This document shows positions 57,203-64,000 of a stretch of DNA of 64,000 bases, piece by piece. The stretch spans positions 64,324,946 to 64,388,945 of the forward strand of contig NC_079147.1 in assembly GCF_945859685.1 (NCBI RefSeq). Reading direction: 5' to 3'. Positions within the stretch are counted from its first letter, which is position 1; each line of letters opens with the position of its first letter. Source of the DNA: Eupeodes corollae (lineage: Eukaryota; Arthropoda; Insecta; Diptera; Syrphidae). Position numbers and translations under genes: made by a program. The notes below the pieces were generated by a model that was not told the DNA's origin, made no database searches, and worked only from the letters and a program-made list of their open reading frames with translations.

Positions 57203-58200
57203 TTAATCCCCTGAGCATTTCACCAGATTCAAGACTAGAGTAGGAACACTCATTTTTGGACAAGGTAAAGGTAAAAAGTATCTCAGAGAGCTTTCTGTAT
57301 ATGCCTTTGCTGTGGAGAGCTCATGCACAATCGATACTTGGAGGTCATCTCTGATAACCTCACTTAGAGTATGCGATTGCTCTGGCGAAATTCCATTTTT
57401 GTCGGACACCCAATCTTACTCTTTTTCTCTACTGGAAGGGCCTCTTCCTAATATCTGGTACGGTCAAATACCTTTTCTTGAGTATCCAAAAGGTTATTGT
57501 ACCTTTTGATACTTTATTTTGTCTTCAGCATCCTTGTCATGAATTGTTCCGGCCGCCTAATTTTTTTTGTCAATTTTGTTAAGAAGAATACCTGACTACT
57601 TTTTATTTCCTCGAGTAGCTCTGCTCGGCTTAGGAAGCACAGGAGTACGCGCTGTGTTCCCTGGGGTTTGGGAAGCATAACAGCATCTGAAATTCGAGTT
57701 TTATTGATACTCCCTGTTACGGTCTCTTGGCTGTTGGTCAAAAGTTCATTCTCAAAGTCGGTGGATGGTCCGAAGTTCTTACTGTCAGTAACCTCAATAG
57801 GGAAAAAAAATGTCTTTCCCACAAATAGGTTGGACGCGAAAAGTCAGCCCTAGCAAAAGTGCAGGAGTAAGGCAAGAAAATAAGCCATAGCGTCAGAAAG
57901 AGTTCGGTTCGTTTACCCCCTATCCTTTCATTTTTCGGCAGGGGTTATAAAAACACTCAAATAATCACTAAAAATTAGTGACCCCAACTTGACAAGTCTT
58001 AAGACATCCACTGCCCGGAAGTTACCCACGAGAAGAGTTTGATACTAGGATTTTTCCGAGTTGTAATACTCACATTTCCACCTTTGGTAATGTTCATCAG
58101 TATACTCTCGAGCCCAATTTCCGTCATCAAATACAAAGGTTTGTTCTTAAGCCGTACTACGAGAATGTGGAATATTTCACCACACTCTGTCATTCAAAAT
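57203..58200 (-). pseudogene. Unidentified ORF group; first part repeated at 62.5 kb
   Basis: Three minus frames in order: 58193-57999 (FHILVVRLKNKPLYLMTEIG), 57822-57514 (TDSKNFGPSTDFENELLTNS, 102 codons) and 57409-57203 (ISPEQSHTLSEVIRDDLQVS). The first is homologous to 62569-62303 (VVRLKNESLYFEKVWLKRIL), which shows it is part of a dispersed repeat, probably a transposon ORF. I recognise no domain and give no function. Confidence 0.5.
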
Positions 58201-59319
58201 GAACGCTGAAACTTCTATAACGCTCTCTTTCATTCTGAATGTTCGGATAATGGTTTTGGCATAAGAAGTGTTCTAAAGTCTTTATAGAACGTGCTCATTA
58301 TAAGAAAAACAATATTTATTTGCCAAAGTGAAAATAAAACATGTTGGTTACCTTAAAACAGCATCGATACAATTTGACAAATGCCACTTTATAACTTATA
58401 AACTTTCATAGTTGAACAATTGTTTGGTAGTCATGATTTGACAGATTGATAATGCTTGAAGATAAATCCCAAAAACCCAAAACCCTCATACTTTTCGTAC
58501 TAAACAAATTCAAAACCATAAATCCGCGAAACACAAGCTACCGAAAATAAAAAAATAACTTTCTAACCAACATTCTCCCTAATTTTAACAACTCATAGCA
58601 CCACCTTCTGGAAATGGCGGCAAACCACATCAAAACAATAACTAAAACCCGACTCGAGTCAAGGGATGGTTCAGACAATAGGGTCAGTTGGACATCGCTG
58701 TTTAAGGATGCCAAGAATAATTTTATTACTTCAACTCAATTTTTATCTTGAACCTAAAGCGAGCGCCACAACTAATTTTTTCCTCGCGATTTTATTTTGG
58801 CATCGTCAAAGCCTTAAAAGTCATAACCGTTGTTATTTTTATTTTTTGATACAGGTCTTTACTTGGAATCCAACTCACCTTTGAGAAAACTGAAGACATG
58901 AAGAATTTAGGCAGGTGCTGTAAAGGGAGATTCTTGATACATATATACAAACATTGAGATTCCGCCGTTGTTGTTTGGCTGCGGTGGCGGCCGTCTTTAT
59001 AGCTTATCCTTAACGTCCTTGGCACTTATTCAAAAGCATTCAGTAATAACACTTTCCGTCTCCGCATTGCAGTACCTACCAAGATTGCCATGAAGCGTAA
59101 GGATAAACAAAATAAAAACAAGAAAAAGGAATACAAAAATATATACATACTTAATAGGAATCTTTCTTCTACGGCGACGAGTCGAGTATATAAATGTGTA
59201 CTGTGTATGTAAGTACCGTAAGACCCGGATAAGTGCCTTACCTTAAATCTTGTGAGCCATTTTTACGGGTTGGATAGTTATTTATAAGAAAACCTCTTAA
59301 GTACTGTGATTTTACTTTA
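58201..59319. other. Unassigned spacer
   Basis: AT-rich with short ORFs (58666-58884, minus 58792-59025), no domain. CCGTTGTTGTTTGGCTGCGG at 58963 is a small GC-richer patch. Confidence 0.45.
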
Positions 59320-60860
59320 CTGTAGCCGTAATAGGTCCCGCCAGCTTACTCGATCTCTAGCATGCTGTTTAAAGTTTTGAATATCAAGCCGGAGGGTGTC
59401 GGCCTCAACTTGCTCACTTCACAAAGATAAGCTCTGCCTTTACTTCTGCTGGTTCCTTCAGGCTTAGCGGTTAATACTCTACGGGCTGGAGCTGCGATGT
59501 TCATTCACTTCACCTGCCCTAGCCAAGCCATCTGAATCGAGTCCTTGCCTCTTTGTTCTCTTCAGACTCGATACCGGAAAAGATAACTGCTCGTTTGGTT
59601 CTTCCCATAATGTGGAAAGCCATCTGCATATCCAAGATATTGCATTTAAATTAACTTTTAACTTAATTTGATGTTTTGTATACTAAAACTTTAATTTAAA
59701 TGTAAAACTTAAATTCTAAACTTGAATTAAAACTTAAAACCTAAATTTGAATTAAAATTCTGAAATGTAAATAAAAAATCATTGCGATTATAGCTTAAAA
59801 TGTCAAGATCCTAAACTCGTACCTACTAAAATTCTAAACTTTTCAAATTTGCCGCCACTAAAAATCATCGGCCATCTTTTATTGTAACAAAAATGTTCTA
59901 AAATTAAAAACAAGAAAAAGAAAGAAGAAAATAAAAGAAGGATCGGGCATTCAACTATTCAAGCGCAGAGCACCGTACTATAAAGCTTAAATTTGCTTTG
60001 CGTTTTTCTTTACCCCGCTCCACCGTCGACGTCGCTATAATTTTTCGGACACTTTCAGATTGAATTAAGTATTTGAATAATTATCTGTGAAGATTTGCTA
60101 ATCAGATCAACATTTGCGATTAAAATAGTGAATATTTAGTCGATGGTAGATTTTCCAGGCCTGAAGTTACAGCGATAATGTCCAATCAGTTCATCTGTGA
60201 ATGGCTTCAAGCGTTAACATAATACTCTAGACAGGATTTTGTAGGCAATGTCTCTGTAGTTGGCACAGAGAAGGCAGTCACCTTTCTTATGAATCGGACA
60301 GATAGTGCATTCTTCCCAGATTTTGGTTATGAGTTGGTCCTTGCTCGATCAGCTCCCGCGTTCTTGAAAAGCTTTGCCTCTAAACCGTCATCAACGATAG
60401 CTTTGTTGGACTTTAGTCTGGCGATGGCAACTTTGATCTCATTCAGGTTAGGTGGGTTGAAATCTAGATCATCAACCAAATGGATTTGTTGGGGTTGCCA
60501 GTTGGTGGGATAGTGGGCTTTATAGCTATAACACAGCTGTTCAAATTGTAAGCATCAGTTGCGTCTCCACTACAGTATTTCCCCTTCTTATCTTGCTAGT
60601 AAATCCTGTTGTTTGCCTCTTGACTCGTCTATAGAAACTCCGCACCTTTTTTCTACTAGTGCAACCTTGAATTTCCTGAACTAGACCCTGCTCATGGGCC
60701 TTTTTCTTTCTTTTGAGCAAAAGGTTCTCATCCCTGCTTTTAATGACATAGAGCTGACGGGAGATTCTTTGCTGCCACAGTCCGTCATCAGCTTGCCTAA
60801 GAGTTAGACGCCAACATTATCAGTCCATTAATCCGAGGTAATTTCCTGTTTTTTCACCAC
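59320..60860 (-). mobile_element. RTE-like family 3, RT fragments with AT-rich insertion
   Basis: The right block (60860-60120, minus) contains the linker and RT fingers: EIKVAIARLKSNKAIVDDGL near 60430, then RLKPFTDELIGHYRC near 60190. The left block (59640-59320) has LGYAD from a YADD box followed by the end of the C-terminal region (RWLG, GTSRSKGR-like). About 480 bp of AT-rich sequence (59640-60115) separates them, so palm and thumb are lost or replaced. Related to but clearly distinct from RTE-1. Confidence 0.72.
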
Positions 60861-62299
60861 AATCAGGTTTTCCTTTCATTACTTATAGATCGTAGGAGGT
60901 GGTTTTTCAGAGCGATCTCTGGTCTTTTGCTCCTGCTTTCTGTGAAGGTAACTCAGGTGTAACAGTTCTGGATACGATGGATCCAACGTGTATCGTTAGT
61001 TCACTCTTCGGCTATTTAACAAGCACCACTAGGAGATGACGATACGATGTTGTGCCACCAGGTACCGTTATCTGCATATTTATGAAAAAAATACAAAAAT
61101 GAGAACAAAAAAAAGAAATTCTGGTAATGATATGTCAAAAATTGGCTCCACAATTATTGTAAAGCCTGTTTTTTAGAAATGTGGGCACGTGCTCAATTAA
61201 TTCCAGCAGGCAGGCCCAATTTTTAACGGGTTCGTATGCCAGCCACAAACATCTTGGGCTTATCTGATGCGTGCAAAAGCGACTTCTCGCAACCCTATTC
61301 AAATTAAAAACACTCGTTTAAAAAACAGCTTAAGATTATTACTTCTTTATTCCTGAAATGTTTGTCTCCTTTCATCTCAAATGATTTATTTTTCAGTATT
61401 GCAGTAGAGCGATCATATTAATTAAGTACAACGTATCCCTAAGATGAGTCTTACAAACAAATCTTTAAAATGTTGGTTCTTAAAAATAAACGTACTTAAG
61501 CGAGATGCACTTATCTGGGTTTTACTGTAGGCTGTGGTTAAAAAGAAAAGAAGCAAATGTTGCATGCAACATGCATGTACACACTCTTTGAGTGGGTGGA
61601 AAAAGCAGATGGTAGTTTGAAACTTTGCTGAGTGTATTCAATAAATTTAGAGAAATATTTGAGGCTGGTTTGCTTTTGAAGTTTTTTAAGTGTCCGTGTG
61701 CACGAAACTTCGTGTTGGATATTTTTCATAATTGTTTCGAATTTTGTACTTAATTCAGAAGAATGAATTTGAATTCAAAATATGAAAGGATTGAGTTACT
61801 GAGAATATTGCAACACATTTTTGATTTAAGTTATCAAGAACAAAACAAAGGAGGGAATGGTAAATATCAATGCTGGGTCATTTGCATGCTTACCCTAATT
61901 AACCACACACAATTTGTGTTTAGGTTATTGTTTAATCATAATTTTTTTTTTTTATATTTATTAACATTTTTTGCATCCTACGCCTACAACTTTTCAATTC
62001 CATTTTAACCTACTTGATGAATAAATATATTCTAAGAACGTATGAACCAATAACACCGCCAGCCGAGAAATCATATTTTCAATACCTGTGACTATCATGA
62101 CCACCTCTTGTGGAACGATCACACTTGCGATTTCACTAAAAATTAGATTATTTTTCTAAAATCGCTTAAATCTTTTAATCTTAAATGGGAATTCCATGCC
62201 TGGGGTTGAGGCTCAGTTTATTATTTAAGAGTTTTTAACAGTGCTTAAAGAAAAAAAAAATTAAATGATTGACAATAACGTAGTTGACGTTGCTTAAGA
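60861..62299. other. Unassigned region
   Basis: The first 160 bp may be more of RTE family 3. The rest is AT-rich, with ORFs at minus 61538-61729 and plus 61763-62008 lacking any domain. Confidence 0.45.
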
Positions 62300-62302
62300 A
62301 CT

Positions 62303-62577
62303 TTAAGAACACCATTTAGTTCCGCAATTGGCAACAGCAACGCTTTCACCTGGGACCTTACCAAGCTGATGGGTTAACTTAACCAGTGTCAATGAGATAC
62401 CGGAACGACGAGACTCAGGAAAGGGAGTAAAATAGACAGCTGCGTTCCTCCCCTCAAACAGTTCAACCGTAATACTTTTGCATTCAGGAACGGCCATAAG
62501 TATACGCTTGAGCCAAACTTTTTCGAAGTATAGAGATTCGTTTTTCAGACGTACTACGCGAATGGGCAATGCTTAAC
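62303..62577 (-). pseudogene. Unidentified 88-codon ORF related to 58.1 kb
   Basis: Encodes PIRVVRLKNESLYFEKVWLK, then KSITVELFEGRNAAVYFTPF and a C-terminal VAVANCGTKWCS. The first 45 codons align with 58193-57999. The better-preserved frame here suggests a mixed beta/alpha protein segment, but I know no matching family. No promoter or partner gene is seen. Confidence 0.55.
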
Positions 62578-62929
62578 CATCCTCTGTCTTTCATTGTTGT
62601 AACAATGTTTTGTTTGTCAACGTCCCCATTCGTCCATGGAATAAGGTTTTTTGATTGCCGGTCACATGGACAGTGGCTACTTCTTATTCAGATCTTCAAT
62701 TCAGTCAACTTATAATCATAAGTGGTGTTGCCATTGTTGTCCAATCTTTGATTTTGTATGTCAACTCGCTACTATTCCATCGGTGTCAAAAGAAGGCTAT
62801 TACATCAAGTTATTGAAATATTTTGAATAAAAAAAGGGTAGTTTTTTTAAAGCTATTAGAAAGTTTAAAAAAAAAATACATACAATTCAAAAAAATTCAT
62901 GTCCACATAATTTAATGTTTGAAGATTAT
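62578..62929. other. Spacer, no gene seen
   Basis: AT-rich sequence between the unidentified ORF and the mariner piece; no motif recognised. Confidence 0.45.
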
Positions 62930-63380
62930 TTCATGGAAATGTTGACCTTGACTGCGCCTCAAATGGTCCTTCCATTATAACATAGCCCCACAAAAAATAG
63001 TGTAAACGCGTTAAATTGCACGATCTAGGTGGCCGATTGACCGGTCCCGAACGTGAAATAAAAAGTTCACCGAATTTGCCTCTCAATAAGTCCATTGTTG
63101 GGCGTGCTGTGTTGCATTTGGCACGGTGTTGTTGAAACCACATGTCATGCAAGTCAAGCTCTTGCATTTTGGGCAAAAAAAATTGGATATCATCTCACGG
63201 TAGGGCTTGCTTACCTACCATTCACAGTTATCTTACGATTTGCATAATCTTTGAAGAAGTACGGTCCAATGATGCCACCAGTCCATAAGAAGCACCCAAC
63301 TGTGACTTTTTCTAGATGCATTCCAAAAATGGACAATTCTGCTTATTTACGTACCCATTGAGCCGAAAATTAGTTTCTTC
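62930..63380 (-). pseudogene. Mariner-type transposase, middle and C-terminal part
   Basis: 63176-62931 encodes LDLHDMWFQQHRAKCNTARP (usual QQDGA: the catalytic Asp is His), then SRSGPVNRPPRSCNLTRLHY and FLWGYVIMEGP; the third Asp region is altered to H (LHYFLWGY). Upstream, minus 63380-63190 has NGYVNKQNCPF and RTSSKIMQIV-like decayed matches. It ends next to RTE-1 copy I. Confidence 0.82.
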
Positions 63381-64000
63381 GCTTACTTCCTTACTTAAGG
63401 TGGAGCTACAGTCTAGAGCGGATCTGGGTCTCAACCAATATGCGTCTATAGCCAGCTCGTTCCCTAGCTAGATGTCTCCAGTTTCGCATGGCAAGTAGGC
63501 TGAGGTCCTCTCCCACGTGGGTTCGCCACCTGAGACGCGGTCTTCCCATACTGCGCCGCGCCGTCCTTCGGGATTGGATTCGAAGCCCTTTCATGCTGGA
63601 GCGTTGATGTCCATTCGCTCAACATGACCTAGCCATCTAAGCCGTTGGACTTTAATTTTGATAACTAAGCCAGTACAGCCCGTACAGTTCGTCGTTATAT
63701 CTTCTCCTCCATTCTCCATCCATGCGTATGGGAAAAAAAATCACCCGAAGAATTTTTCTCTCGAAGCATCCTAAGACACCCTCATATTTCTTTGACAGGT
63801 TCCAGGCCTCAGCGTCATGAATGAGAACCGGGATGATTAAGGTCTTATAGATGGTGACTTTAGATGCTCGAGAGAGGACTTACTTCACGATTGCTTTCTA
63901 AGTCCAAAGAAGCAGGGATTTAAAAGAATTATTCTTCCATTGATTTTAGCGCTGGTGTCGTTGTCTGTCTTAATAGCGGTGCCTAGGTAGACAAAGTCCT
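63381..64000 (-). mobile_element. RTE-1 copy I (E-like subfamily), 3' part, cut by window end
   Basis: Starts with the inverted tail CTTACTTCCTTACTTAAGG (63381-63399), then the C-terminus (63594-63406: RRTARRSMGRPRLRWRTHVG, RNWRHLARERAGY), thumb (GAEAW-like with a stop) and on past 64000 towards YLGTAIKTDN. Like copy E it has the HVERMDINAPA and FFSRNIL-type differences, so both belong to one subfamily. Frameshifts are present. Confidence 0.85.

Noticed and set aside
61763..62008. 81-codon plus ORF
   Set aside because: The hydrophobic end comes from T-runs; no conserved motif and no related sequence in the window.

Overview
This is a eukaryotic, insect-type window, most likely from a fly (Diptera). 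The reasons are AT-rich DNA, a 200-bp scaffold gap, and a dense mix of R1/LOA, RTE-like, Jockey and I-type non-LTR elements, a copia-like LTR element whose primer site matches the internal initiator-Met tRNA fragment used by Drosophila copia, mariner-type transposases, a Helitron and a tRNA-derived SINE. I found no convincing intact host gene. Nearly all recognisable coding capacity is decayed transposon sequence (stops, frameshifts, internal deletions), as expected of intergenic DNA or a very large intron.

Layout. 1-2.66 kb: 5' half of an R1/LOA-type LINE (minus). 3.06-4.21 kb: RTE-like fragment (family RTE-1). 5.40-5.95 kb: Jockey/CR1-like RT fragment. 5.96-6.67 kb: mariner N-terminal part. 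6.85-10.14 kb: RTE-1 copy B, carrying a 494-bp MITE and a SINE with a 14-bp target duplication. 10.14-12.85 kb: internally deleted copia-like element (minus). 15.3-21.5 kb: RTE-1 copies C and D (minus); D is split by a CCTGGTAAA foldback element that is itself split by RTE-1 copy E (plus). 24.4-26.2 kb: RTE-1 copy F, with both ends but no RT core. 26.3-27.85 kb: I-type LINE (minus). 27.85-29.47 kb: Jockey LINE with poly(A). 29.6-30.7 kb: copia RNase H end plus LTR. 30.68-33.54 kb: a SINE split by a second Jockey-like LINE. 35.05-35.25 kb: assembly gap. 35.56-36.29 kb: about 173-bp tandem repeats in a dimeric pattern. 38.5-38.8 kb: mariner fragment. 40.5-44.15 kb: a second RTE-like family (RTE-2) split by RTE-1 copy G. 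46.04-47.31 kb: 3' half (RNase H) of the same LOA-type family as at position 1, in the opposite orientation. 47.88-48.33 kb: mariner 3' end. 48.4-49.4 kb: a second LOA-type element (minus). 51.35-55.93 kb: a Helitron whose helicase gene is split by about 3.5 kb of 21-bp minisatellite. 56.29-56.70 kb: SINE/RTE-1 5'-UTR chimera. 57.2-58.2 and 62.3-62.6 kb: related unidentified ORF remnants. 59.3-60.86 kb: a third RTE-like family. 62.93-63.38 kb: mariner C-terminal part. 63.38-64 kb: RTE-1 copy I, cut by the window edge.

The genes do not form a host pathway. The window is a record of successive transposition: SINEs into LINEs, LINEs into SINEs and foldback elements, and LINEs into LINEs. The most unusual observations are the Helitron interrupted by a codon-periodic minisatellite with a near-perfect 993-bp higher-order duplication; a SINE whose 5' end carries a short piece of copia gag, consistent with template switching; and the three-level nest at 16.3-21.5 kb.
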